Shown: positions 8,691 to 17,844 of the stretch, piece after piece | Numbering within the stretch: position 1 is the stretch's first letter | Layout of the letters: every line of letters begins with the position of its first letter | Source of the DNA: Gammaproteobacteria bacterium | GTDB taxonomy: Bacteria > Pseudomonadota > Gammaproteobacteria > Pseudomonadales > Azotimanducaceae | Length of the DNA stretch: 60,774 nucleotides | Reading direction: 5' to 3' | NCBI GenBank assembly: GCA_009845835.1 | Contig: VXYV01000036.1 | Span: 1 to 60,774, forward strand | Translations under genes and position numbers: made by a program | The notes under the pieces: generated by a model | The model's database searches: none | Told to the model about the DNA's origin: nothing | The model's input: only the letters and a program-made list of their open reading frames with translations

Positions 8691-10427
8691 ATGTATCAAC
8701 AAGGTCTAACTATTAAGAAAGCAGTTGACAAAATCGCAAAGGAAGAGTTAGTTCTTCCGGCAATCCAAAGAGAATTTGTGTGGCGGCCAAATCAAATTTG
8801 TAGTCTGTTCGATAGCGTCATGCAGGGATATCCGTTTGGTGACTTTCTCTTTTGGAATATCCATCATCAAAACTCAAATGACTATAGATATTTCAGGTTC
8901 ATGTGCGAGTACCACCAACGAGACAAACCTCATTGTGAGGATCACGGTCCGTTTCCACAGCAACAGGTTGTCGCAGTACTGGATGGACAACAAAGGTTGA
9001 CCGCATTCAATATAGGTTTACGGGGTTCGATGGCAGTTAAACTCCGAAACTTATGGTGGAATAATCCTGATGCGTTCCCAATTAAAGTGCTTGCACTAGA
9101 CTTACTAACCGAAACTGTGGAATCTGACGAAGGAAATAAGTACTTGTTCGACTTCATTGAACTGAACAAAACTGGCCTACAAGGAAATCAATTATGGTAC
9201 AGAGTTGGTGATATCTTCAACGCTGAGGATATTGGTCCAATACTGGACTGGATTAACGATCAAGATCTTGAAAACGCAAAACGAAAGCAAGCAATGAGAA
9301 CTGTATTGCGTTTACACAAGGTAATCCACAGTGAACCCACGATATCATATTACGAGGAACCTCGACAGGATATCGAGCATGTTTTGAGAATTTTCATTCG
9401 ACGGAATAGTGGAGGAACTCAGTTATCTTATTCGGACCTCCTCCTCAGTATTGCGACGTCGCAATGGAAGAATCTTGATGCTCGAAAAGAAGTTCACCAA
9501 CTCGTCGAAGATCTTAATCGGACTGGCTTGAATCTAACCAAGGATTTCGTGTTGAAAGCAGGCTTGATGCTTTCAGACATTTCTAGCGTGAAATTTCAGG
9601 TTAGAAATTTTAAACACGACAACATGGAGACTATCGAAAAAAATTGGAAAAACATTAAACAGATATTGCAGAAGACCTGCAATCTTGTGGCAGGATTTGG
9701 ATTTGACCGAGCTAACTTTCGAGCGGTAAGCGCGCTTTTGCCTATAGCATATTATTTTTACAAAACAGATAAAGTAAAAGGTATTGATGTTGACGAGGAT
9801 GAACTTGCCATCAAATTATGGTTGATTCGTTCTAGCTTAAAGTTAGGAATATGGGGCAGTGGTCTTGATACATTGCTAACTGCTCTCCGAAAAGTGATTC
9901 GAGAGTCAGTCGAAGATGATTCAAGCAGGGGGTTTCCAGTAGCTCTTATACATCGTGAAATGGGGAAGCAAGGAAAATCTTTGCATTTCAACGACGAGGA
10001 GATTGAAGATCTTGCCGATATGGAGTATAGTAATAAACAGATCTTTGCACTTCTGACATTAGTCTTTCCGTTTGTTGACTGTAAACGCAACTTTTTTCAT
10101 GTCGACCACATATTCCCAAAGAGTAGATTTGAAACAAAAAAGTTGCGAAAAGAAGGAATCGACGACGAAAAAATAGAAGTGTTAGGAATTTTAGTTAATC
10201 GAATAGGAAACCTCCAGTTGTTATCCGGTGAGCAAAATCTCGAAAAACAGGATAAACTTCCTGGTGAATGGCTGGAGGGTGAATTCAAGAACGCTGAGAC
10301 TCGTCAGGAGTACATCGAACGCCATCTTCTCCAAGACTTACCAAGCAGTATACAAGAATTTGAAAATTTCTATACTGCAAGACGAGAACGATTACGAAAA
10401 TGTATTGCAAACTTAGTCAATAGGTAA
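8691..10427 (+). CDS. GmrSD-like DUF262/HNH (DUF1524) protein
   Basis: Numbering from the ATG at 8691 (578 aa). N-terminal DUF262 domain with LPAIQREFVW (~22-31) and LDGQQRLTA (~97-105). This ParB/Srx-related fold in GmrS binds and hydrolyses NTP. The C-terminal DUF1524 HNH-type domain carries HVDHIFPKSRF (H470, D472, H473) and NRIGNLQLLSGEQN, the usual His and Asn positions of this nuclease. GmrSD enzymes are modification-dependent (type IV) restriction enzymes that attack phage DNA with modified, especially glucosylated, cytosines. DUF262 proteins more broadly occur in several defence systems. An upstream ATG at 8649 or TTG at 8646 is possible, but family members usually start close to the DUF262 motif. 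No partner gene or methylase lies adjacent. Domain call firm; exact specificity unknown. Confidence 0.9.
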   Translation: MYQQGLTIKKAVDKIAKEELVLPAIQREFVWRPNQICSLFDSVMQGYPFGDFLFWNIHHQNSNDYRYFRFMCEYHQRDKPHCEDHGPFPQQQVVAVLDGQQRLTAFNIGLRGSMAVKLRNLWWNNPDAFPIKVLALDLLTETVESDEGNKYLFDFIELNKTGLQGNQLWYRVGDIFNAEDIGPILDWINDQDLENAKRKQAMRTVLRLHKVIHSEPTISYYEEPRQDIEHVLRIFIRRNSGGTQLSYSDLLLSIATSQWKNLDARKEVHQLVEDLNRTGLNLTKDFVLKAGLMLSDISSVKFQVRNFKHDNMETIEKNWKNIKQILQKTCNLVAGFGFDRANFRAVSALLPIAYYFYKTDKVKGIDVDEDELAIKLWLIRSSLKLGIWGSGLDTLLTALRKVIRESVEDDSSRGFPVALIHREMGKQGKSLHFNDEEIEDLADMEYSNKQIFALLTLVFPFVDCKRNFFHVDHIFPKSRFETKKLRKEGIDDEKIEVLGILVNRIGNLQLLSGEQNLEKQDKLPGEWLEGEFKNAETRQEYIERHLLQDLPSSIQEFENFYTARRERLRKCIANLVNR

Positions 10428-11156
10428 AAATTTCACTTATACAAAACGACTAGGAAATATAGATTCTTAGAGTAGCCCGTCGAGAAATCGACTAGCAAAG
10501 CCCACAGGTTTTGAAGGAACTTGGTTAGAAGAGAAGACTAATCGAATAGAAGCCATGCAACATGAATGAGATCTCGTGGATTAGGTTACGAAGAAAGATT
10601 GAGCACTACGATAAGAGTACTTTCCAGCGCTTGATTCGACGAAGTACTGGGATCGTTCTAATTAACAACCGTCTTATTCCCTTTTAACGCAAATCAAGAA
10701 AACTTGTAGACAATAGATCGGTGGTACATAAATATCAGAACAAGAATCTGATAGCTTGATAAATGTGTCTCAAGACAGCATCGGATAGATCGTTAGATTG
10801 TCATCAACCGCAACATCCGGTAGGAACTCAACGCTAGGGAAGCACTTCATAATGCGGCTTCCAATCCAGTAAAAATCTAGTTGTTAAGCCGACCGGATGT
10901 ATCGCGCTTATGGAATGTTATAGACTGGTACTGAACCGATTGACCTAATAGAAATGTTCGATGTACAATAGCAGTTCTGACAGCTGAAGTTATGCGAAAA
11001 TATCAAGAACATAGTGTGACGAAGCTGTCCTCAATAACCCACAGAAAATGTTCGCTTGGAGCAGAATCTAGAACGGTGGAAAGGGTTATGTGTAATAACT
11101 CCGATTCGAGTAATCAGCAAGAATTAACGTCAAACGTCTCAAGCTAAATAACACAG
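10428..11156. other. 730-base gap without a supported gene
   Basis: AT-rich DNA between the DUF262 gene and the minus-strand 191-aa gene. A short hairpin GTCGA-GAAA-TCGAC is visible at 10479-10492. A 41-codon frame from about 10564 has no recognisable content. No transposase remnant, tRNA or CRISPR-like repeat was recognised. Confidence 0.4.
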
Positions 11157-11732
11157 TCAAGGGGGTTCTCCAGGTACGCGAAACCGAGCGGTTTTTCCAG
11201 AATACTTACACTTTTCACTGCAGGGCCAACTAAATGTGACATCAAGTTCTATCCCGAACGATCTCGCTATCGCAACCAAAGCATCACACGATTTGTTAGC
11301 CGATTTATATCGCGCGGAAATATTGAGTTTATCGATGGGTTTAAAACCACGAGTTTTCACTTGGCCTAATTCCAAATTTGACTGATCTCCGGATACTAAA
11401 ACACCTGATTTTCCTCCAGACTTCTCTATTGCAACATCGAACATTGTTTCTAGCAACTGACGCCAATGCCGACTGTTAACCTCGCGTTCGTCGACGAAAG
11501 CGCATACACTCTTGGAGTGCGTCAAATTTAATTGTGCAATGTTAGTCAGATCAACGTCATAGATCTCTTGTGAACTAGAGAAAAGTTCGTCGAGTGATTG
11601 GCTAGCTTTAGCGATGGAATCTAGTGCATCTATCGCGCGATTGATTACCGCATTGTGGTTCTCGTGTCTGGACCTTAACTTTTCTATTCGCTCATATGTA
11701 GACTTTTTGAGTTTGATATTGAACGAGCCCAT
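11157..11732 (-). CDS. Hypothetical protein, 191 aa, possible DNA-binding N-terminus
   Basis: Unrecognised. The start (MGSFNIKLKKSTYERIEKLRSRHENHNAVINRAIDAL) has the beta-strand-helix-helix look of a ribbon-helix-helix or MetJ/Arc-type DNA-binding segment: a basic strand, then KSTYERIEKL, then NAVINRAIDAL. The remaining ~130 residues include an SGVLVSGDQS segment and a cysteine-containing C-terminus (SWPCSEKCKYSGK). A G-rich stretch (GGGGGTG) lies just before the ATG and could serve as its ribosome binding site. It is on the same strand as the PH-domain gene but 275 bases downstream of it. A regulatory role is a guess. Confidence 0.55.
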   Translation of the reverse strand: MGSFNIKLKKSTYERIEKLRSRHENHNAVINRAIDALDSIAKASQSLDELFSSSQEIYDVDLTNIAQLNLTHSKSVCAFVDEREVNSRHWRQLLETMFDVAIEKSGGKSGVLVSGDQSNLELGQVKTRGFKPIDKLNISARYKSANKSCDALVAIARSFGIELDVTFSWPCSEKCKYSGKTARFRVPGEPP

Positions 11733-12007
11733 TGGTCACCCCCAATGTAATCCTCACAGCGTCAAAAGAACATAGCTGATAATAATTTATGATTCTGCAT
11801 ATTCCGATAGGTATTGAGTTCCTGTTGTTTAAATCACGGTTTCACATCGTGAATTAATAATTGGCAAGTACTAATCAACCCAGTCAATGGATGTGTTCAG
11901 TAAGTTATGAAGTTGACACTCTACATAAAGTTAGGGAATGGACATAAGACATGGAGTCTGAAAGTGTCGAGAAGCATTAATTTAGTTGTTGCTTGGTGGA
12001 CTCCAGC

Positions 12008-14845
12008 TCAATCGTCCGATAGTTCTTTATGCAATGCTTCGGCGTCTGCTTCACTCAAGTATTTAAGGGTTATCGATTCATTCGATGTCTCGACTTCGAC
12101 AGTCCTTACTTTAAATAGACGATCTAAAAACGTAGAAGAAACATTCACGCTCTGAATCCGATTGCGCGGTACGAATTGGTGTTCCTGTGCGAGCCATCCA
12201 TTTTTATATCGAAGTACTGTTGGGGTTATGGAATACCCCTTGAATGGAATATCTAGAAACGGTCCCGAACCAATCCGTAATGCAAGTACTGCCCAAATAG
12301 AGAACATGATCCAAAAAATCGTCCATAACTGCTCCCCGTCATTTAGGTGGTTGTCGATACTTGCTGCCAGTTCCGGCAACCACGGCGCAAGTATCAATAG
12401 AGTTAGAAACGTCAATATCGGTAAGCCAAACATGGCGAGCGCTAACGGCAACCCAAACAGTACCAATAATACTGCCGTCGTGATTTCGCGCCCCCAACCT
12501 GCGAACTTTCTCCATTCGATTTGTTCATTCTCATTTTCGGAGGTCGCTTGAACCTCATTACCGACTGCAAGTGTCATGATCGAATGTGAATCCAATGAGT
12601 TTGTACCCTGTTCCGTCATGGTTAAGGAATCACTCCCGGTGCTTGATACTTCAAGTAATCGCGCCGAAATATATTCTCGGAGTCTCACGGCTTCTCGCTG
12701 GTCCAAATCATCTATGGTAATCGAACCTTCTGCGGTGTAAAGATATAAAGTACTCAACCGAAACAACCAATCGATAAAGGTGTTAAGTGTTGACACCGAT
12801 TGCAACCGGCTATACCGCACAGTCTCAGTTTCACGCGCGAGGAAAGACTCTTTCACAGTGAAGTCGACATCGCTGTACCCGTAGCGATACTTCGGAATTT
12901 TGAGACACACGACAACAATCCTCCAGAGCGCCAAACCACACCAGGCGATCACCATAGGGAGCTTCAACACTTCGTACGAAACGGAGAACCAAGAATGAAC
13001 CGCAAACGCAAGACCAAACAACAAGGGTATAAAAAAGATTATCGATGTCAATAGTTTCCCAATGGCGCGCCGAACAACCGCTCTCTTGGGCAATGAGTGC
13101 CAATCTGTTGTAGTTTCGTGCGCTTCTTCAATCACGGTAACGTCGTCGCCACTAATCCGGCGTTCGACCACACTTTTCATCTCTTCTGCTTTGGGAAGAT
13201 TCAAATAGCGAATAGACAGAGTCTCAGATGCAGAATGAAAACGAATAGTCGAGCGGTTACTTCTTCGTTGAATCCAACTCTGCTTAATCGACACTCGTTG
13301 GATTTTCTGTAAGGGTACAACTTTGACCGACCACGAACCAATACCACCTCTCTTTTGTAACAAGAAACCATTGTCTATGATGTACCCGTCCTGCTTCCAA
13401 CCGATCCAAGTGGCAACGATGGCATATCCAACCAAAAAGAGTGAGTAAGGCCAAATCAATCCTCGGGTAAAAGGAATGAAAGTAGCGATAAGCACTAGTG
13501 TTACTGACAACACAAGTACTACACTTATAACCAAGTCATGGACTAAATTCAAGACATGAAGTGGTGTAAATCGTTGAGTGAAAGGGGACATCGTTATTGG
13601 AGTAGGCGCCTCCTCATTCACCAAATGAAGTACACGGTCGGCACAGTCGTTAGTCACATAGGGAATATGACTTCTGAGATTTTTGTGCTTACTAACGCTG
13701 TCTAGTTCTACATTGCCGCGGTTGAGCGAACGTTCGACAAAATTCGTACTGAATGAAGTCGATTGAACGCGGTCACGACGAATAGTCAAGCGATTTTTTG
13801 TTCGTAATCCGAACTCGGATCGCATGTGTATCCCCTGTTGGGTTAGAGCAAAGTTGTGGTAACTGAACACATACAAGATTCGTCTAATCAAATAGAACAC
13901 GATTGACGTTATCAGAGCTAACGATATAAAGAGGAACAGCTGCCCATGGGGATGCTGGGTAATTGCAAGCCCAGTAAATGGCAGAACTACTTCAACAAGC
14001 GAAGTAGTATCCGCGGCAAAATTTGCCGGGAGGTCGCTCATGGTTGCACCAACTTGCTCACGGAGGATTGCAAAGGGGCCTTCGTCCAATTCGAAGACAC
14101 TCGGTGCATGCACGAGAACCTGATAAACAAACCGGTACACAACGTATGCGACACCAAGCACTACAAAGCCGAAGATTGCATCTACCAATACATTGCCGTT
14201 CGCGAATGTCGCGCGCAGTAAATCACGAAAACTCAACTTATGTATGAGTTCACCCGGTTGTTCGGCAGACTCAACTTTGCTGTCAACCATAGATGAGTCA
14301 GAGTCTGGCTGTGAAGGTACTTGCTCTACCGTCTGACTTTTGACTCGGTTCTCCCACTCTAGTGCCAATGCATACGGAATATAAGGTATTTCTATTGTGT
14401 TGTCTGAAGATCCGGCGGTAACCAAAGAAATATCAGCTACCTTAAGTAACCGTTGGAGCGGGGATTGGGTCAACAAGATCGAGCGTACGTTAAACCAATC
14501 GAAGTCTAGTATTTTTTGCGACCCAAGCCCGGTCTTGGTAGAAATTTTCTTGTCGTCCCAACGAAACCGCAAAGTCCAAAATTTGAAGACGGATATAGCC
14601 AGTTGAACAATTAAGACTCCAAGACACAGCACCAGTAACCGGAAAGACCAATGAACACCAAACATTTTGAGTGTTCCTAGCGCGTAGAGTGCGAGTACCG
14701 CACCACCACCACCTTTCAGCAACAATCCGAATAACTTTCCAGTACTAGCAACCGCAAATCCACGGATCAGATAGCCAACAATCACCATAGGTGACGATCG
14801 TTGATACACAGTAGCGTCGGATTCGTTGCTGTACGAATTATCCAA
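12008..14845 (-). CDS. Multi-module bacterial PH-domain (bPH2, YdbS/YdbT-like) membrane protein
   Basis: A 945-aa membrane protein made of alternating helix pairs and bPH2 (DUF304-type) domains. Five modules can be traced, at about residues 95-165, 330-405, 485-560, 655-730 and 865-940, each with the family's pattern of a strand, a basic RxxRLQS/RNRIQSV-type turn, then a LDRLFKVRTVEVET-like or FRLSTLYLYTAEG-like strand. Hydrophobic pairs precede each module (e.g. 25-90, 220-245, 300-328, 432-482, 597-650). Typical relatives are YdbS (one module, ~160 aa) and YdbT (three modules, ~490 aa), so this looks like a longer fusion. A polar linker (~170-200) separates the first module. Family function is poorly known; a few members affect secretion or envelope stress. 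Membrane location is certain from sequence; the role is not. Confidence 0.85.
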   Translation of the reverse strand: MDNSYSNESDATVYQRSSPMVIVGYLIRGFAVASTGKLFGLLLKGGGGAVLALYALGTLKMFGVHWSFRLLVLCLGVLIVQLAISVFKFWTLRFRWDDKKISTKTGLGSQKILDFDWFNVRSILLTQSPLQRLLKVADISLVTAGSSDNTIEIPYIPYALALEWENRVKSQTVEQVPSQPDSDSSMVDSKVESAEQPGELIHKLSFRDLLRATFANGNVLVDAIFGFVVLGVAYVVYRFVYQVLVHAPSVFELDEGPFAILREQVGATMSDLPANFAADTTSLVEVVLPFTGLAITQHPHGQLFLFISLALITSIVFYLIRRILYVFSYHNFALTQQGIHMRSEFGLRTKNRLTIRRDRVQSTSFSTNFVERSLNRGNVELDSVSKHKNLRSHIPYVTNDCADRVLHLVNEEAPTPITMSPFTQRFTPLHVLNLVHDLVISVVLVLSVTLVLIATFIPFTRGLIWPYSLFLVGYAIVATWIGWKQDGYIIDNGFLLQKRGGIGSWSVKVVPLQKIQRVSIKQSWIQRRSNRSTIRFHSASETLSIRYLNLPKAEEMKSVVERRISGDDVTVIEEAHETTTDWHSLPKRAVVRRAIGKLLTSIIFFIPLLFGLAFAVHSWFSVSYEVLKLPMVIAWCGLALWRIVVVCLKIPKYRYGYSDVDFTVKESFLARETETVRYSRLQSVSTLNTFIDWLFRLSTLYLYTAEGSITIDDLDQREAVRLREYISARLLEVSSTGSDSLTMTEQGTNSLDSHSIMTLAVGNEVQATSENENEQIEWRKFAGWGREITTAVLLVLFGLPLALAMFGLPILTFLTLLILAPWLPELAASIDNHLNDGEQLWTIFWIMFSIWAVLALRIGSGPFLDIPFKGYSITPTVLRYKNGWLAQEHQFVPRNRIQSVNVSSTFLDRLFKVRTVEVETSNESITLKYLSEADAEALHKELSDD

Positions 14846-14905
14846 TTTGGTTCTGTGAAAAGAGGTTTGCAGTAATTCCTGTCGAGACTAATTCTCGAGC
14901 GTTTG

Positions 14906-15346
14906 TCAGTCCACCAAACAGATCGTTCTAGTCAGCAAATGCCCATGACTCTTGTTCTGATAGATGCTACCCTGAAAAGGAATAATCTCGCGATTTTTAA
15001 AGTCTTGATGTAATTTTTTATCTTGCGTAAACAACAAACGAGTATTTGACAAACGCGCCAAAGCCAGGACATGATGGTCTTTCGATTTAATGCTTAAATC
15101 ACCCTCACGTAATTTGCGCGCTTCGTTAACTACCTCTTCATCGGCTATCGCGATTGCTTGCCCACTTCGAGAAAACTCTTCAAGTTTCTGCTTCGCGTTC
15201 TCAGACAACTCTGTCGAAAATTTATCGCCCATAGAATAAACTATCCTACCTACACGTGCTAACCAGCGATGTAACGGTTGCATATCTTCATGTTCTGGGT
15301 TTTTCAGAAACTCCGGTAAACGATTAGTATCGATGACGATGCACAT
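14906..15346 (-). CDS. PIN-domain nuclease-like protein
   Basis: A 146-aa protein with the PIN layout: VIDTN near the start (first catalytic Asp, D6), E12 or nearby Glu as second acid, SKDHHVLALARL (D90) and LLFTQDKKLHQDF (D109). These are the clustered acidic residues that bind Mg or Mn in PIN ribonucleases. Most PIN proteins are toxins paired with a small antitoxin. Here the gene instead begins 31 bases after the AAA ATPase gene on the same strand, so the two are probably one operon. The last ~15 residues look unrelated to the PIN core. The ATPase could regulate the nuclease, or PIN could be the effector of a defence pair; that is inference. Confidence 0.75.
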   Translation of the reverse strand: MCIVIDTNRLPEFLKNPEHEDMQPLHRWLARVGRIVYSMGDKFSTELSENAKQKLEEFSRSGQAIAIADEEVVNEARKLREGDLSIKSKDHHVLALARLSNTRLLFTQDKKLHQDFKNREIIPFQGSIYQNKSHGHLLTRTICLVD

Positions 15347-15377
15347 CCGAAACTACATAACAATAACGTTTTGGTTC

Positions 15378-16697
15378 TCAGAAAAATAACAGACGGTCGG
15401 TTTCTCGACGGAAGAAGTCACGATATCCTTCAGGGCGACTTTCCAAATTTCCATACTTATCCAAAGTTAGATTGTGAATCTTAACAGAATCCTGGTTCGG
15501 GTCGAAGTAGAGAATCGAAACATCTTCTGGTTTGAGAAGTTGTTCGCGCACGCCGATTCTAACTCGATCGATGATATAGTCACTATGAGTCTCGATCATA
15601 AATCGGTTGTGAGATTCTCTGACTGACTTTAGCAAAAATGTTGCTAGCTCAGCTTGAGCACGTGGGTGTAAATGTACCTCTGGTTGTTGTAAGATGAATT
15701 TTGTATGTTCAGAACATAAAACATCGACTAAGATCGGTAAACATTGACTCACACCATAACCCACATCCATGAGATTTGCTAACGAATTAGACCTAACCTG
15801 AACTTGCAACTGAAATGGTTCACTCATATCCTGACCAAGATTTTTCACGTGTATATCTTGAAATAATCCTGATTCTTTACCAAAGGCTACTAACTGTTCT
15901 CGTAATGAATTCCAACGATCGGTCTCTGCTCGTGTCAATCTCATTAGCAGCATAGGTACATGATCACCTTCCGGAGATAGAACTACTTTGGTAGGATCGT
16001 AAGTTCGTTGGAGAGAGGCCCTTAAAGGTGCTAAAGGAGCAAGCGCGAACGGTGGTCGAAAAAACCGATCACCATGTATATCTGTTTCAAACCAGCGTTT
16101 TCGAAACTCATCCAATTTCTCAGACCACGGACTGTTGGCTTTTGTATTTTCCGAGGATTCTGGGTCTAATCCAAAATCATAGAGTACAAGTAGCATAACC
16201 TCTATTCTTCGCTCAATTTTCTTAATCTCTCCGTCAATATTGACCGTAAAAGATTCGTTTGTCAATGGTACAAATTCAAGAAATGAGTCTTCAATCTCCA
16301 ACTTTACGGACACTACCACCGGTTGCCCGCTTACCTCGCCGAAACAAATGTTAGCAACTTTTCGCGCCGATTCTTGTTGATCATATCCCAAACGTAAACA
16401 AAATTTTTCAAGTTTCTTGTCCTCCTGGTACTCACTACGAACGATGTCTTTGAACGAACCCAAACTGAAAGGCTCTTCGTTGAAATCGAAGTTGTCAATT
16501 CGATACGGGAAAGGCTCTCCGTGAAACATATGGTGGAGCAATGAATAACACGCTAGAAAAGTAGTTTTTCCTGTGCTGTTTTCGCCGACTAGAAGTGTAA
16601 TTGGTCGTACTTGACCGGTTTCTAAACCACGAAAACAACGAATATTCGCTAGACTAAACTCCGTTGGCCAAAAACGGCTATGCATATGCGTTCTCAT
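15378..16697 (-). CDS. AAA/OLD-like ATPase (DUF3696-type)
   Basis: A 439-aa ABC/SMC-related ATPase. Visible motifs: FSLANIRCFRGLE start strand, Walker A GENSTGKTT (38-46), an APLAPLRASLQRTYDP segment (~219-235), a signature-like YGVSQCLPIL (~314-323), Walker B FILQQPEVHLHP (~334-345) and ETHSDYIIDRVR (~369-380). This is the AAA_15/AAA_21 type found in OLD, RloC, Lit-like and PARIS AriA proteins, which use ATP to sense phage factors or DNA ends and control an effector nuclease. No nuclease domain is fused here; the next gene encodes a PIN protein. A good -10 hexamer (TATAAT on the minus strand, 16722-16727) lies 24 bases before the start. Family is firm, defence role inferred from context. Confidence 0.85.
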   Translation of the reverse strand: MRTHMHSRFWPTEFSLANIRCFRGLETGQVRPITLLVGENSTGKTTFLACYSLLHHMFHGEPFPYRIDNFDFNEEPFSLGSFKDIVRSEYQEDKKLEKFCLRLGYDQQESARKVANICFGEVSGQPVVVSVKLEIEDSFLEFVPLTNESFTVNIDGEIKKIERRIEVMLLVLYDFGLDPESSENTKANSPWSEKLDEFRKRWFETDIHGDRFFRPPFALAPLAPLRASLQRTYDPTKVVLSPEGDHVPMLLMRLTRAETDRWNSLREQLVAFGKESGLFQDIHVKNLGQDMSEPFQLQVQVRSNSLANLMDVGYGVSQCLPILVDVLCSEHTKFILQQPEVHLHPRAQAELATFLLKSVRESHNRFMIETHSDYIIDRVRIGVREQLLKPEDVSILYFDPNQDSVKIHNLTLDKYGNLESRPEGYRDFFRRETDRLLFF

Positions 16698-16834
16698 TGT
16701 GAAAAGTAGGACAATACGTCAATTATAAATTGATTGACAGCGCGAGATTTTAGTCGTTAGAGTCAAGTCTCCGTTTGTGCAATTGCCTTCTGTTTAAACA
16801 ACGATTGATTCCATCAAGACCCAGATTGTGAGTC

Positions 16835-16840
16835 TATAAT
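16835..16840 (+). promoter_or_regulatory. -10 hexamer of gshB, predicting a leaderless transcript
   Basis: A perfect TATAAT ends 6 bases before the gshB ATG. Transcription from it would begin at or next to the start codon. No Shine-Dalgarno site lies in between. The -35 region is poor. Confidence 0.4.
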
Positions 16841-16846
16841 TTCACT

Positions 16847-17821
16847 ATGATTGAGGTACTATTCATCGTCGATCCTTTACCGTCTTTGAACCTCAAGAAA
16901 GATTCTTCAACCGCGATGATTTGTGCGGCCGCGCGACACGGTTGGTCGGTTTCAGTAACCGAACCCAAATATCTTTACTGTAGTGATGGAAAGGCACACG
17001 TTAATTGTTCAAAAATAACAATTGACGAAGAAGTACTGAGCGCCTTTGACTCGTCTAAGAACTACAGTTCTCCTTGGTATCAACTCTCCGAATGGACCCT
17101 TCGCCCCCTAAACTCGTTCCCGGTTATTTTCATGCGGAAGGAACCACCTTTCGACATGCAGTACATCTACACGACGTACTTTCTAGACCTCGCGGAATCG
17201 GATGGTTCTTTAGTCGTGAACAAACCGAGTAGCCTACGTGACTGTAACGAAAAGTTTTACGTTGCAGAATTCCCGGAGTTCACCCCCCCGACCTTAGTTT
17301 CCCAAAATCTAACACATCTCAGTGCCTTTCATCAGAAGCACAAAGATGTCGTATTTAAACCATTGGATGGAATGGGTGGGAAAGGGATCTTTCGTATTGA
17401 TAAAGACGATTCGAACCTCAATGTTGTTCTCGAAACCCTAACGGCGCGCGAACGTATCCCTATCATGGCGCAAAAGTATATCCCAGAGATCACTGAGGGC
17501 GACAAACGAGTTATCTTGATCGCCGGTAAAGCCATACCTTTCGCTTTGGCGCGTATCCCTCAACTCGGTGAGTTTCGCGCCAATCTTGCGACCGGCGCTA
17601 AAGGTGTTACCCAACCTTTGTCAGCACGCGACCAAGAAATCTGTAATGCTATCGGCAAAGATTTTCAAAAACGTGGTCTGCTATTCGTCGGTATCGATAT
17701 TATTGGAGACTACCTCACTGAAATTAATGTGACTTGTCCAACTGGTATACGCGAAATCGATACCCATTGCGATACCGATATTGGTTTGAGTTTAATAAAA
17801 GCTGCTGAACGACAACTTTGA
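16847..17821 (+). CDS. gshB: Glutathione synthetase
   Basis: Ligates gamma-glutamylcysteine and glycine with ATP to give glutathione, in the cytoplasm. The protein (324 aa, usual ~315) has the prokaryotic GSH-S N-terminal domain (IVDPLPSLNLKKDSS, FMRKEPPFDMQYIYTTY, with NKPSSLRDCNEK) and the ATP-grasp domain (DVVFKPLDGMGGKGIF, PIMAQKYIPEITEGDKRVILI, FVGIDIIGDYLTEINVTCPTG). All family blocks are present, so it should be active. It heads the conserved run gshB-yqgE-ruvX and is followed by yqgE after 23 bases. No gshA is visible in the window. Confidence 0.97.
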   Translation: MIEVLFIVDPLPSLNLKKDSSTAMICAAARHGWSVSVTEPKYLYCSDGKAHVNCSKITIDEEVLSAFDSSKNYSSPWYQLSEWTLRPLNSFPVIFMRKEPPFDMQYIYTTYFLDLAESDGSLVVNKPSSLRDCNEKFYVAEFPEFTPPTLVSQNLTHLSAFHQKHKDVVFKPLDGMGGKGIFRIDKDDSNLNVVLETLTARERIPIMAQKYIPEITEGDKRVILIAGKAIPFALARIPQLGEFRANLATGAKGVTQPLSARDQEICNAIGKDFQKRGLLFVGIDIIGDYLTEINVTCPTGIREIDTHCDTDIGLSLIKAAERQL

Positions 17822-17844
17822 AATCAACTTACTGGGCATGAATT

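Noticed and set aside
14906-16697. PARIS (AriA-AriB) system
   Set aside because: The ATPase is of a similar class, but the partner is a PIN protein, not the DUF4435 TOPRIM nuclease AriB.
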